Of a stretch of 64,000 nucleotides of DNA, positions 35,710-48,811 are shown one piece after another. The position numbers and the translations under genes were made by a program. Source of the stretch: Chlorops oryzae (taxonomy: Eukaryota > Arthropoda > Insecta > Diptera > Chloropidae); assembly GCA_020466095.1 (NCBI GenBank), contig CM035806.1:12053724-12117723 (forward strand), given 5' to 3'. Position 1 is the stretch's first letter. Each line of letters opens with the position of its first letter. Below the pieces are notes generated by a model. It was not told where the DNA came from and made no database searches. It saw nothing but the letters and a program-made list of their open reading frames with translations.

Positions 35710-36740
35710 TGGATGAAATCCGGGCACTCTTTGTCGAGGGTAAATTGTGTTTGTGCGGTTGTGTGTACCACCCGGAACCATTACAGATAGACCATACAAA
35801 ATGTGTATGAAAATGATCAGCGTCAGCCGGAGATTCGAATTAGCCATGTCCGTCTGTCTCTTATCTGTCTGTCGGTCTGTCTGTTTTTCTGTCTGTATGC
35901 CGGTCTGTCTGTCTGTCTGTATGCCGGTCTGTCTGTCTGTCCGTCTGTCTGTCGGTCTGTCTGTCTGTATTCCGGTCTGTCGGTCTGTCTGTCTGTCTGT
36001 CTTTCTGTCTGTCTGTTTCTTATCAAAGGAGTTCAGCTATCTTGACTAAATTTTTTATGCGTGTTCGCAGGAACATCAGTAAGAACAAGTTCGAGAATGG
36101 ACCCGATCGGACCATTTTTAGGGGTACCTCCAGTACTAGGCCCTGTTCTGAAAATCAAAAAAACTGCTCTAAAACCGGAAATTTTCAAATTATTGTGATG
36201 ATATTTGATATTTGAACATGTTTCAAGGCAAGTAATACGATTTCCAAAAATTTTAAAAGTGGGCGTGGCAGAAGGGCGTTTTTCGAAAATTGTTCCCTAC
36301 ACCCGAAATTCAAATGGGACTTGAACGAAATTTGGCACTTATGCTTCCTTTGTGGCCATAAACATCCTCCCAAAAAATTTGCTTGGTCGGTCCATTATTA
36401 AGGGTACTTCCAGTACTAGGGTCTGTCACAAAAATCTGAAAACTGCCCCAAAACCGGACTTTTTCAAAATATTTCAATGAAACTTAGAATTTGAGTGTAT
36501 ATTTAAGCCTCCGATTAGAATTGCAAAAAAATAAATGGAAAAGTGGGCGTGGCAAACGGGCAGTTTTCATAAATAAATGTAACAAAAGTCGGTATATGGG
36601 GCCCCTAATGGCCTTAAAAACCTCTTGAATATTCTTACTTAGTGGTCCTGTTTTTTGGGCGTTGTTCAAAAATTATTTAAACATGCGTGTCTGTCTCGGG
36701 TATTTTATTGTCAGGCTCGCCTGACTATAACACCCTTACT
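35710..36740. repeat. Interspersed phrase repeat with (GTCT)n expansion
   Basis: Contains a (GTCTGTCT)n tract with CGGTCTGT variants at about 35850-36020. At least two direct copies of a phrase module follow (GGTACCTCCAGTACTAGG near 36123; GGTACTTCCAGTACTAGG near 36404; AAGTGGGCGTGGC near 36258 and 36540). The same family is at 2330, 18500, 25740 and 45360. No coding. Confidence 0.75.
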
Positions 36741-38499
36741 TGTTAGTAGTGTGAAACAGTCGGTCCGAATGTCATTATTTTCGAGTTAATTCACTTTTGA
36801 AGAGTCGAATGAGATGTAACTGATTCGAAATTAGAAATAAGAATGATTTTATATACTATGATAAACGATGCAGTGAACTCTCGAAAGCTTGAACTAGTGA
36901 AAACCTAGCCGCAGAATATCTTCGATCAAATAAATGGCATTTTGATTTGTACATACTTACAACGTTATACTAAACCAAGATATGTTACATACATAATTAC
37001 TTAAAAATTTTAAGTTTGCGTCTAAAAAAAAAAAGGTTTAGACAAAAAAAGGTAATTTCCCAACGGGTTTTGTCATAGGAAGCAAGTGAATAATTTGTTC
37101 GATTGTTCAAGTTTCTGAATGTTCGAGTCATCGTTTATCCGAGATTTGGAGAGTTCAGTGTCTATACAATATGTAGGCAAAATTTTCCTAAGGTTATTTT
37201 GAAATAAATATTTAGTATATAAATAGGTACATATTTTTGTTTTATTTCAGATAATTTTGACATTCAAGATCCATTTTGGCAAACAGCTTGTAATACTTGT
37301 TGTAACACTTGTTGTTATACATACTAGTGCCTTCACCTTGTTCAATGCGCTCTGAGGACATTGCTGGAATGCTGTAGGGTGTAAGTATTTGAATGGAAAC
37401 AGAGAAATTTTAAGAATTTCAATATCGAAGAAAAGTTTTCAAAATAAATCAAAATGCTCTCGCAAATTTTCGCGTATCAATTTTGCGGTTGAGCTCTTAT
37501 AAAACATACAATGTGATTTTTTTATTCGAGAATTTTCATTGTTGATATAAATCAGCTGAATTATGTGGACACGAACAAAATGCTAAAATAATTAAGAAGT
37601 TTTTATGCAATCGCTTTCGACAGTTCGTTCGCTAAAAGAAATCAAATGAAATAAAATTTTCAATTACGTATTATATTAATACAATAAGAGAACACAGCGT
37701 TCCATTTCACATTTGTCTCGCTATTTCAGAATTTTCAGCTTTAGCGCTTGTTCGTCTTACCGCGACACTTCGCGGCTGCAGCCGCAAAGCAGTTGCTTTC
37801 GCCCGACCACAAGATCAATTATTTGTCACAAAAGCCATGTAAATATGTATGCTTTCGGCCTATAAACGTTTGCCATGCCTATAAACGATTCCATGTACCC
37901 AGTTCTCTAGATCTCTATATACGAAACCTTGCGATGCATGTTCGCGATGCATGTGCGTTGGTCCGGGCCCTTTTGGGGCTTGAGTTGTGAGCGAAGAATA
38001 TGCTCTCATTATCATATTGATACTTTCCGAGATGAAATCTTTTGATGAAAAAAAAATTTATGGAACTGATCGGAAAGAGGAACTCCCCTATAGGCAGATT
38101 GACCCATATATTTCGGAAATACAAAAAAAAAAAAAAAGTAATAATAAAAAATTAACACATGTGAAAAGTTTGTTGAAATTCCTGCGATGACCTCATTTCA
38201 ATCCTTACCCAATATTCTGCCTTAAGGAGTCTAAAACAATGGGAGGACGATAACAAACCGAATTATGTTTTCCAAGACCGTATTAAGGATAGATTTTTGT
38301 TCTTGGCGATCCTTGCTTTCATAAAGTAAGATATAAGTATTCGATAAATAGTGGAAGCCAAAAGAGATTTCATAAGTCCTTCATATAAGCTTTGTCATAC
38401 TTTGTCAAATGCCGGTGAACCATTTAATTTGGTTTTGCGATCTTCCTGCTCTGTGGTCGCATGATCTTCATGAGAATTATATTAAATTTAGTCCATCTA
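36741..38499. other. Spacer, no gene supported
   Basis: 37740-37990 is less AT-rich (GCGGCTGCAGCCGC) and open for 80 codons on the plus strand, but it has no splice or family support. Confidence 0.45.
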
Positions 38500-39215
38500 C
38501 ACGCAGAGAAAAAATATCACATACCCAATTATATTTTGCAGGCATTACATACATATGTAATTGGGTATGATGCAATTATATTTTCATAATTACGTCCAAT
38601 TATATTTTTCATTACCTGCAATTATATATGTAATTATATCAAATCATAAAAAAATAATTTCAATTACATATATAATTCTGTCCAATTAAATATATAATCG
38701 GCTCCAATGATGTATGTAATTGTATCGAATTATATACATAATTGCGTCTAATTAAATTTGTGATCCCCTGCAATTTAAAATATATTCTATATAACAATAT
38801 AAAAAGAGGCATTCTCCACAATTGGGCCGAATATATTTCACCACGTCATATTCGTGGTCCACCTGCCCCTTGGAGTGCCTAAGGATTTTGAAAATTCAAA
38901 CACGTTATATACGATCGAAATTATAAACCATTTGAGAAATATAAGAACAAACTGTAAAATAAATACAATCATATATATAATTGCATCAATGCTTTAAATT
39001 GTAAAAGTAATCAGATGTAATTACATATGTATTCAGAACGCAATTACATATATGATAAATTTAAATGCAATTATATAAGTAATTGCGCACAATTAGTATT
39101 TTTCATTTTCTAACTATATTGTAATTGGCTCCAATTAATAATGCAGTCGGGGCAAGGCTCCAATCACATATGTAATTGGTTCCAATTATATTTCGGGAAC
39201 TAATTTCTCTCCGTG
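38500..39215. mobile_element. TA-flanked element filled with ATTACATATGTAATTG units
   Basis: The left end CACGCAGAGAAAAAA and inverted right end CACGGAGAGAAATTAG are flanked by TA (38498-38499, 39216-39217). The 716-bp interior is mostly degenerate repeats of (CA)ATTATATATGTAATTG and ATTACATATGTAAT, many of them palindromic. Non-coding; a Tc1/mariner-type TA target is suggested. Confidence 0.65.
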
Positions 39216-39552
39216 TACGAAAGGGCCTTCGAAGGTTTGGTTGCAATTGTAAAGGTTTCTAATCAAAGCAATTATGGCTTGGTGAGTTTATTTCAGAAGG
39301 CTATATGAAGGGCTTTCACACTGGCGAAAAACTCATTCGTTTTCCCACAATGTATATGTAGGTATAGATTGTCCCAGCGGGAAATTATTTCCTGCATGAC
39401 AATGTCATCAATGATGTCATCGATGACATATAGGTGACATTATCATGTGTGACATCTTGGAGGACATGTCATCGTGTAGGGATGCTGTTCATGTGCTTGA
39501 CTCTCATTGGCTACTGAAATTTAAATAAGGTTTTAGCGTCAGTTCAGCGTTA
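39216..39552. other. Spacer with GATGACAT repeats
   Basis: 39395-39480 holds repeated GACAATGTCAT/GATGTCATCGATGACAT palindromic words; a partner CATGACAATGTCACCG is at 39788. Possibly ends of one element around the SINE. Confidence 0.35.
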
Positions 39553-39650
39553 GCATGAAATGGCGTAGATGATGAGTGCTCGACTCAGAATCCGAAGATC
39601 GCAAGTTCGATCCCTGGCTGAGGCGAACAAAAATTGTTAAAAATAGATTT
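39553..39650 (+). repeat. tRNA-derived SINE head
   Basis: AATGGCGTAGATGATGAGTG is A-box-like, followed by GCTCGACTCAGAATCCGAAG and the B box GCAAGTTCGATCCCTGGC at tRNA spacing, then AACAAAAATTG and a T run. The stem does not close like a working tRNA, so a SINE is more likely. Confidence 0.6.
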
Positions 39651-40144
39651 TTTTTAAATTGCGAAATATCCAAAGAGAGGGCAAAGAAGAGAGTTATCAA
39701 ACTGGTTTCTTTAAATATAAATTGACATTAGAGAGAAAAGAGCAATGTGCTGCTCTCAAATGCTTTTTTCGCCATCGCACACCCTAGCATGACAATGTCA
39801 CCGCTGAAGTTCCTTGTCAGCTCCTGTGTAAATGTCATACAAAGTGTCACCGGAAATAGCATGCATTCCGGCTATACGAAAATAAGAATGAAATATGAAA
39901 ACGAGACGAAAAGGAAAAAGAAAATGAAGGAAGGGCTGCCCTCCTAGATTTGCGCTGCGTCAAGGCCTTTATTGGAAATTTGCCATTTAATTATGTATTA
40001 TTTGTCGTAATTATAGTTGGTTGTAGAAACTTCTTTTCAAGTGGAAAAAACCATTTTTTCCCCCCGTTATAAAAAAAATAATAAAATCAAATCTCTCGTA
40101 CTTGGGTTGGGGCTCTTACAATTAGTTTTACGTCAGTCGCCGAG
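39651..40144. other. Spacer, no gene seen
   Basis: No coding support. Confidence 0.45.
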
Positions 40145-41093
40145 TAGAGCTGGATAAACAATCGATAGCACTATCGATAATATCGATGGTTTCAAACTAT
40201 CGAAAACATCGATGGTTTTTTGAAGACAATCGATAGTTTTGATTCTTTGACATTTACTTTATCTTCGACAAAGAGGTAGGTGCTGGTGGTGACAGAGACG
40301 GCTTTATCGGGAGGGAGGTAGGTAGATTATCGAGTCTATGGATTATTGATCCTATCGATTATTAAAGCGATCGGTTATTAAAACTATCGATTTTTGAAAT
40401 ATCGATTCTCGAAACTATCGATTAACGAACTTATCGATTATTTAAACTATCGATTATTAAAAGTTGTCGATTATTTACACAATTTGTTTGATTGTTAATA
40501 CTATCGATTATTTAGACAATCGACTATTGAAACTATCGATCATCGAACTGTCGAAAGCTCTCCAGATCCATCAAACCCAAAAACAAGACAAACTTTTACA
40601 TCTTCTTGCCACATCACGTCATAAAAAATCTTCAGAAATTCTACGAGTCTTATGTATGTGTCCCATTTTACAAACCGAGTGAGAATTATAGGCGTCATGC
40701 TTAACTGTGTATATGTACTATGGTTACAAGGTATGGAAAATTGAGTAAGAATGGCTTTAAAATTCGGCACCTTGCATATTACCACGTGATATTAATTGAG
40801 CAAGGATACTTTTGCACAACATTTTATTAAATTTTAACTTTTTATTATAGGACCACCATTCATTTTTGCAAAGTTAAAACTTTCAAATGGTTGAAATTTA
40901 ATTGTTAAACAGCTCAAACATGCTTGATTGAAACCACTAGCAATTCGCCAATCAAATTAGTTGAAATCATATAGTAATGTATATGGTTGAAATGGTTTTC
41001 AAATGTATCTTCCGATAGTTCTATCGATACTATCGATGGTTCCGACTATCGAGACTATCGATGGTCGCAACTATCGATAGTTCTCCAGCTCTA
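40145..41093. mobile_element. hAT-like element 2, TATCGATA-rich
   Basis: The left end TAGAGCTGGATAAACAATCG and right end ...GATAGTTCTCCAGCTCTA form an inverted pair. The flanking octamers TCGCCGAG and GCGCCGAA agree at 6 of 8, a decayed TSD. ATCGATT(A)TT units fill 40330-40560. Three TATCGATA octamers sit near the ends. Core 40600-40700 matches element 1. Confidence 0.75.
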
Positions 41094-41104
41094 GCGCCGA
41101 AGGC

Positions 41105-41405
41105 TCCTTAAATTGGTAAATAATTAACTTAATTAATTAATCAACTAATTAATTAATCAAGTCAAATTAACTAACTAATTAATTGATCTATTAGAATAAT
41201 TAAGTAATTAATTATTCGATTTATTAAATTTAGAATTACTTAATTAATTAATTAATAAGTCTATAAATATATATTTAATTAAATAGTTAATTAAATTTCA
41301 AATATTAAATTAAATATTTAATTAATGAATAATTAATAGCTAATAAATAATTAATAAATAATTAATGAATAATTAATTAAAAATTAATTATTATTCATTA
41401 ATAAG
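41105..41405. repeat. (TTAATTAA)n low-complexity tract
   Basis: About 300 bp of AATTAATT/ATTAATAA words. Confidence 0.9.
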
Positions 41406-42955
41406 CTTAGGAGCTCGTTAACCTGTAAGCAGGCCAAAATTTCATCGAATTTATGGCGTCAACAATTAAACCGTCCATAAGCAATGGCCCTAGGATCGAA
41501 CATCCAAACCAAGGCATTGGCTCTATTTCTATTTGGACTGAGCTTTTATTTTACCTTCAAAAGCCTCTATTGTTCTCTTATGGGACCTTTAGCCTCAAGA
41601 AAAAAAAAATAAATAAAAAATAAATAATTTTAAAAAAAATGAAAAAAGAGAAAAAAGAGAAAAAATAAACCGAAGCTTTAAGCAGTTTATTTATAATCGT
41701 TATCCACTGTCGTCCACATTTCTTATGTGTACGATTATATTATAAGAATATATACCTATATATATATATATATATTTTTATTTTTTTTTTTTCCTTCTAA
41801 AACAACAAAATTTCGTTCTATTATGATGAATATCATAAACGAAAACGTGTGCTCACAACCATCAAAAGTTCTTTTGTGCTAAAAGTATTTTCCCAGGCAA
41901 TAGAGAGTGTGCATCCAACTGGGAATTTTGCCAAATTTAATGAATTCTGTAATTCAAATAGACACTCTCATCAAGTAGTCTCTAATAATTTTTCTCCTTC
42001 TGTTCAGTCGCCGCCGATCGTTTCAAAAGCGCGATCTTTTTCTTAGCTCCTGGTTTTTGGCTGGGCAACAAATTTTTATATAATATTTTATCAGCGTATT
42101 TTTTTTCGTTTTAGGCTCCAAAAAATAATCAAAATTGTAAGTTTCATATTTAAAGTTTCAACAAATTCAACAAATTTTTAAAAAACAAAAAGGAACAATT
42201 TACCGCATGCGTTTCGTGATCATAAAAAGTCTAAAGAAATTTCCAACGCAAAGTCTCAAATCAACATAAACAAAAAAAAAAAGTACAAAATACAAAAAAA
42301 AAGAAGAAGAAAAAAAAAAGAAAACAGTTGGTAAAACGAAAAAAAAAAAACAACAAATCACTACCATCATTTTCCAAACATGTGGTGCATCGAATTGCTG
42401 GAGTAAATAAAAAATCGAGCACTGGCTACGGATCCTCAAAGCCAAAGCTAAAATTGAATGAATTTGTTTTTGCCACCCCCCTCCACCCCCCCTCAAACTG
42501 GGCCCAAACGATTGGCGGGTCTGCCTGGCTCTACTCATTCCATACAATGACAGATACATGTACAAAATATGTTCATTCGAAATAAAATGAAATTAAAAAA
42601 AAAAAAAAATCGACTTGTTATGCAATCGAAATATGCTTAAACAAAGAATTTTGCGGTCCGCTGTGAACAAATACAATGTGACATAGGAGCAGCAGGAGCT
42701 TTGGAAAATTCTTTCGAAATTCGATTTTTTTTTTTTTTTTTGGGAAAATTCGATTTCCTGCATTTTCAAACGCAAGTCCTCATAAATCGCCTCTCCAATA
42801 ATGAGTAAAGAAAAACCCAAATTTCTTCATTTTTGCGATCCTTTTTTTTTTAATTTTTTGCAGCATTTTTATTTTATTTAATTTTTAAAGTACATTGAAT
42901 TGCAATGGACGAAATAAAATGCTGCAATCCCTCGATTTTTAGTTGAGAAAATAAT

Positions 42956-42986
<31 letters not shown>

Positions 42987-43616
42987 TAAAAGTATAAAAA
43001 AAAATGTAAGCCACCAAACCTGCCTGTCTGCTAATATTTTTAGAATTTATTAAAACATGAGTGTCACATGGCCTAATTGGGTCCGCGCATAATTCTGTAT
43101 AAATTGTGGCATCACACAGAATAACGCGTAACAGGAATGCTCAATTTTATGTTCTTTGGATATTCTTGGGCCTTATTTGTTGTGGGTAGGGTGGGGTGGG
43201 AGGCGTTTGTAGGTTGTAGTTTTCTGGGGAGCACTGGCGAAGTGACAAAACTTTAAATAGTTTTCAATTATTGCTTGAATTATTCGTTTGAATAATAATT
43301 ATTCTTATTAGTCTAGGTCCGAGCAATTTTTCTTTTTCGTTTTCCTTTCTTATGCAACACATGCTAAGATCGTGTTTTTTTTTTTTTTGTTTTTCTCTCA
43401 TATATATACGCATATAAACATAGATATCTTTCAGGTATATCAGTATTTTATGGTCATACCCGCACACACATTTGTACATATGTATATTAATTAGACTGTT
43501 TGAGTTTGCGCAAATTATTTACCTTGAAAAGCAAATTTGGCGTATAAACACACGTACACACTCGCATCCATATATATGTTTATATGAGTACATTATATAT
43601 AAATAAATATACATCT

Positions 43617-43662
<46 letters not shown>

Positions 43663-44603
43663 GTGCAATATATATGTGTATATATGTATGAACATATACA
43701 AATATATACACATATATATCTGCAGAGAGTATTTTCAGAAATATTTTCCAATATTGGTTGCTGCGAGTGTTTGACAAACGTACACAAGAAAAGCACAAAA
43801 TTTTATTTTTTGTTTTTAACAAAAATCTGGGTCCAAAAGAAATGTATTCGGAATTCATATATATTTTAATTTAAACGAAGAGAAATACTAGCCAAATTTT
43901 CATTTATACAAAAAACAAAAAAAAAATGTTTTTCGACAAACAGAGAAACTAATATAGCCACATAACTGCCGTCTCTATTCATTTATAGGCGGCTTTTGAC
44001 GTACATATCCTTTTGAGACTTCAATTAGAAATTATTATAAAAGAGCACCAGTGCAAGTAAAAAAAAAAAAATTCAGTTTTAATTATCCTTTATACGGAAA
44101 AACGGAAGGAGAAGATGAATCAAGAAAGACAACAAACTTCGAAGTTAATATGAAGATTATTGAACTCCACCAAATTTGATTTGAATTTCAAATCTTATAT
44201 GTATGAAATCATAATACACTCAAAGCTCTTTTATTAATACATACATATGTATGTATATCTGTTCATTAATTTTTGTTTTTAGCAATTTTTATTTTTAATT
44301 AAAAATATCTCAAATTCATTCGTTCTATTCTGGTATAAAATCGCAGTCTATTGCCCGAAAAACAAAATAATATATTTATCTCAATATATGTATGTATGTA
44401 AATAAATAAATGCGAACATCGATGCACAGAACGTCTTGAACTTGAACTTTTGTTCGGTTTGTTCCGTCTTCTTCCTTGACATGTTGCCGTCGCCGTCGCC
44501 GTTTAATAGAGTTGCAGTTCGGTAAATTGGATCGGTAATGGGTTAATCGAATGATGGAAACAATCGGCACCTTGTACGCCCGCTATATTCAGCGAACACT
44601 TAC
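41406..44603. other. AT-rich spacer with simple repeats
   Basis: Includes (TA)n tracts at 41757-41777, 42968-42988 and 43630-43657. No supported gene. Small frames at 41849-42046 and 42328-42585 lack splice or family evidence. Confidence 0.5.
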
Positions 44604-44728
44604 CTATATGTGCAGATATGTACAATCTACCATTCGGACCATCAATTGGCATTGCGCTGATTGGGTCAGATTGGGTCATTAAATGGGAAGAATTTGATTT
44701 GGAAACTTCCAAAAGCAATGCCGGAAAG
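44604..44728 (-). CDS. Candidate internal exon, unknown gene
   Basis: On the minus strand a 125-nt block with coding-like composition reads FPALLLEVSKSNSSHLMTQS, then DPISAMPIDGPNGRLYISAH. It runs into a strong donor ATAG|GTAAGT at 44604/44603. An AG at 44730-44729 could be the acceptor, though its pyrimidine tract is poor. No partner exon was found and the family is not recognised. Seen: open frame plus donor. Inferred: exon status. Confidence 0.3.
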
Positions 44729-44771
44729 CTATCATTGAAAATCTTTCAAGTTTGGTTTGTTTTCTAAACAA

Positions 44772-45188
44772 CCCTGCAGTAATATGGACTGACCCAAGTG
44801 TAGTCAGTCCTTCGGTCAGACCTTCATGTTGCCAGTACTAGTCCCCCCATAATTCCACTTCTAATGTATTCCACTGACCTTTTTAACATGGGCCTGTACT
44901 TGGGGAGGGACTAGTTCGCAAAACGGCTTTTTTTTTTTGGGTCAATTGTCGTAATTTTGTCTGGTTTTAGGATAGTCAAATGAAGAAAATAAAAACAAAT
45001 TTCCTATAAATATATATTCTAAGTTGATGAAAGTGTCGTTTTACAGACTACCCTTAAACCAACCCCTTTATTACCGACCGCCGGCTAGCCGATTTCGATG
45101 GAGCGAACTGCCATAATATAACCGGTAGGATTTGGACCAGTCAAAGGCCAGTTCTTCTTAGAAAACTGACCGGCTCATTACTGCAGGG
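44772..45188. mobile_element. MITE, CCCTGCAGTAAT termini
   Basis: The left end CCCTGCAGTAATATGGACTG and inverted right end CCCTGCAGTAATGAGCCGGT are nearly matched. The 417-bp body has no coding potential. TSD unclear. Confidence 0.6.
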
Positions 45189-46348
45189 AATTAATATTTC
45201 GAATCTCGAGGCTACATTACGTCTGTGAGTACGTCTGGAACCTCAAGAAACACCCGAGATATGTAGATCTTACATGCATATACCTATATGTATGTGCAAA
45301 GAAATGATTAGAGTCACCAGGAGAAAACATATACCCATCCTTCCCTTTATCTTGGTTTCCATCTAACTATCTGTCGAGTACAGTTTTCTTAGCGAAGGAG
45401 TTGAGCTATATTTATGAACTTCTCTTTTCAAGCGGATTAAAACAATTTCCCGTTCCCGGGCAGTTGCAATTTTTCCGCCACAGAATGCAGCCAAATTTTC
45501 GCCATTTCTATTATGGATGCATTGACGGTCAGAATTTCCCGTAAATCCGCCACTGCTGATAGGGTCTTTGATAAAAAGGGGAAAAAATCATACAAAGCTC
45601 TGTATTTTTGTTTTAATCTTTTCATTAGACATTTAAGACTTAAGCTTATTTTAAGATCTTCAATATACATATCTATGTAGTTCCTTAAATTTTTGGAAAA
45701 TGTGCAAGGATTGTTTTCAAAAACTCAGGGCTGCACCCAAAATTGAAATGGGAATCGCACAGATGTTGGCACATGGGGGTTTTTTTTCTTGTCCTAATGA
45801 AAATCCCTTGAATAATTTGTCTTATTGTTAGTGGTGGCGATCTTCGGACCTGCCTTTTACAAAAATTATTTATAACAAATCGGTCAAGCTCGAGTTTTAT
45901 ATACCCAGCGATTCCCGGCAATGTTAGCGTACTGTGTTTTGCCTTTCCGTAGAACTTTTGTTTCTCTTGAAGCTTCAACGCTTTTTATAGAACTAGGTTC
46001 CGAAGATATGGACATAGAGATAAATTTATAATTCAGATAGAAAATTTATTCGATTGAGATATGTCCGTCAGTCTGTCTGTCAATCCACCTGTGGTCTGAT
46101 TTCTTTCTTAAGTTTTGAACCCGTTTTCGGATGTATGTATGTATGTATGTATTTTGTGCCCATAGGATGAATTGTTTTAAGTCAAGTATCACTAAACACT
46201 TTTCGCTGATATAAATTATACAGTTGAACCCCTAGGATCAAACAACCTCTGGAAAATAATGGGATTGTTCTTTTGATCCACATAACCAAAAATAAAATAG
46301 TTTATCTGAACTTCCATACGAAAAGGCCCTAAGGTTATCAAATTCGAT
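45189..46348. repeat. Interspersed phrase repeat and spacer
   Basis: 45360-45980 again carries the family phrases (GAGTTGAGCTAT, TCAGGGCTGCACCCAAAATTG, AATGGGA). 46050-46090 has a GTC(A/T)GTCTGTCTGTC run and 46135-46153 (GTAT)n. No gene. Confidence 0.5.
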
Positions 46349-46740
46349 ATATCGTTACCTTAATGTAGAAAGGCCCTAACTAATAAAATTTAGAATTTTA
46401 CAGGAGAGAGAAAAAATTGAATTAAAACCAAATAAAAAAACCAAAAAATATTACAATTTTGGGGCACAGCAGTAAGCTCTATTCAAAAGTTCAACCCAGT
46501 GGGTCCAAAATTGTGAGATTTAGCTACCACAATAGAAGTCAGTTAGAGGTTTTGTTTAAAGAGGTGTTTTAAGTCAGTTAGGGCTTTTTGTTTAAATGAT
46601 TGTAAATCCGTTATTTTTGATCTCAGAACCTTAATTTTTTTTTATCATAGTCTATTTGGGGGCGGTATATCGAAATATGCAAAAAAGTGATTTTTGGAAA
46701 ACATGTTAGTTGGGGCCTTTCTACATTAAGGTAACGATAT
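46349..46740. mobile_element. MITE with 33-bp near-perfect inverted ends
   Basis: ATATCGTTACCTTAATGTAG followed by AAAGGCCCTAACT at the left is inverted at the right with one indel. The 392-bp body is non-coding. TSD ambiguous because the flanks are TA-rich. Confidence 0.7.
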
Positions 46741-47556
46741 GTATGTATGTATAGGCTAACAATGACATATAAAATTTGGCCAGGGGAAAGTTGACACATG
46801 GTCGTGCCAACTGTCGTGCTCACAATTTACAATTTTTCGTTGTTCACATAAAATCGAGTGTGAGAAAATTGATTGATAACGGCCTAAATTTTTCAGAAGA
46901 GTGCTACATCATAATCGGACTGAATCGTCCAAAGGCTTCTTTAGTTGTTTAATCACATGAACCCGGAAGCAATTATTGCTCAGCTTTGGATAGATATATT
47001 AGTATGTATAATCAAGATGGCTGTGCCGTAATATGGTATATTGCTGCCTTTGAAGAGTTTATTAAATCTACGCCGTCTGCTATTTTAAATATTCCAATCT
47101 AATTAATTAGGAACAAGTTTTCTTCTAACAATTGAATATTTAGAGTTCTAAGTTTAGATTATAACAAGATTGCCGATTATGAAACTTTCTGAGTATATCG
47201 ACCCATTTTCGCGAAATTATGGTTTGTTACCAAAAATTACATTTTACAGGAGAGCGTTTTTTTTTTTTTTTTCTTTCTACTATCCCCTGGGTGTACCATA
47301 TATGGGCAATTGCACGCATAACGGTCCTAAATGTCACAACCGTCACAGCCATACTGAGCAGATATGTATAAGGTAATTTCATTGCTGTTTCAACTGTCGT
47401 TAAAACTTTTCATAATTATAATTCCTTGAGAATCACATGCTGTTTGTTTTAAATAATAAATAAATAAAATAAAATAAAGCTAAAACCTAATCAAAAGTGA
47501 TTGTGACCGGTCACCGGTGTGACTAAATGGAATTGCCCATATGCGACTGTGTTTAA
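46741..47556. other. Spacer with short inverted pair
   Basis: ATATGGGCAATTGCACGC near 47300 is loosely inverted by GGAATTGCCCATATGCG near 47528, possibly a MITE of about 250 bp. No gene. Confidence 0.4.
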
Positions 47557-48288
47557 GGGGGTCTTCTCATTGAAAACCCGTTTTTTGGACCCTTTTTAAA
47601 AAAATTCTTATTTGAAAACGCAAAGAATAATTGAAAACTTTTTTTATTTATTGTATTACAAAAGGTTCAAAGTAAATAAAAAAAATTTTTTTGCCTCGAT
47701 ACGTGGGCTGTTCAAAAAGTAATGAGACTTCAAAGTTGGTGGTGAAAAAAAAAGGTGTCGTCACGGCGGCCACGATTCCGGGTCTCCGGAGCGTCCGAAA
47801 TGGAAAAAAAAAACGGGGTTATAATCAGTATAGATGTAATTCTCGGGTGAACCTCAAGCTTAATTTTGTGATTTTTTTTGACAAAATGGCGGCCATTCAA
47901 AAAAAAATTTCAATTTCGGGCTTTTTTTTTGTAGTTTAGTGTAAAAAAAAAAAATTGTAAAAATTTTTTTAAAATTATGGTCGAGGTTCACCCGAGAATG
48001 GTGACAATTCTGCGTCGATTCCACTTTGTTTCATGAAAATCGGTTCAGTTGAACTGGAGATATCATGGCCGCCAGTTCGAAAAACGTGGTTTCGAGATAA
48101 ACGCGTTTAAAGTTTGAAGCAACGCAAAAATTACTCGTTTTAGCGCAGATCTTGCTCGACAAAGAAGGCTATATTCTCTAAACTATTTCGAATTTTCCTT
48201 TTAGTGGCATATTCACAACTACCCAAGCTATAAATAAATGCAAAAAAAAAAAAGTCGAAAAAAAAAGTTGCTCAATGAGAAGACCCCC
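47557..48288 (-). mobile_element. TTAA-flanked MITE, copy 3 (inverted)
   Basis: 732 bp, reverse orientation relative to 31308-32032 and clearly homologous throughout (CACGGCGGCCACGATTCCGG, TTCTCGGGTGAACCTC and others). TTAA is at 47553-47556 and 48289-48292. It lies outside the segmental duplication and is therefore an independent insertion. Confidence 0.85.
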
Positions 48289-48811
48289 TTAACCTAAAAC
48301 TATAGTTTCGCATTATCTCCATAACTACTGTGCTTAGGGTTTTAATATTTTGCCAGGCGATGAGTAGAAGGCTCTAGAATAAATTTGCATCAAAAGGTCT
48401 ACTTCGTAAAAAATGTAACATACGATGATTTCGCGAAAAAGGTTCGAGATAACAAGCATTATATGTACGTATGGATGTAGTGACTTTAGGCATAAATATC
48501 AATGTTTAGGCAAGAAAATTTTCTCATATGCTCTTGCTGCACGCTATTTCGTCGCAAATCCCTACAATATGGAGCAATCAAGATCGTCGCAGGTAATAAT
48601 AATTATTATGTAATAATTCCTCAACAAAATAACACAAAGAAACGCGTCATAATTTTTCGAATGCAGCCCTGCGCTTAAGCAGATTTCGTTCACATTATGA
48701 GCCTATACTGAGATATGCAATAATTACGTGCACATTAGGAGCCCATTTTGCCACAACGTTGTAAAATGTGTGAGAGAGATAACGAAATTTGTATGATTTT
48801 TAACATTTGAC

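Noticed and set aside
35747..36049. Cys/Val/Ser-rich open frames
   Set aside because: Produced by the (GTCT)n tract of an interspersed repeat.
41849..42585. Small plus-strand frames possibly forming a gene
   Set aside because: Low complexity, no acceptor/donor pair and no recognisable family.
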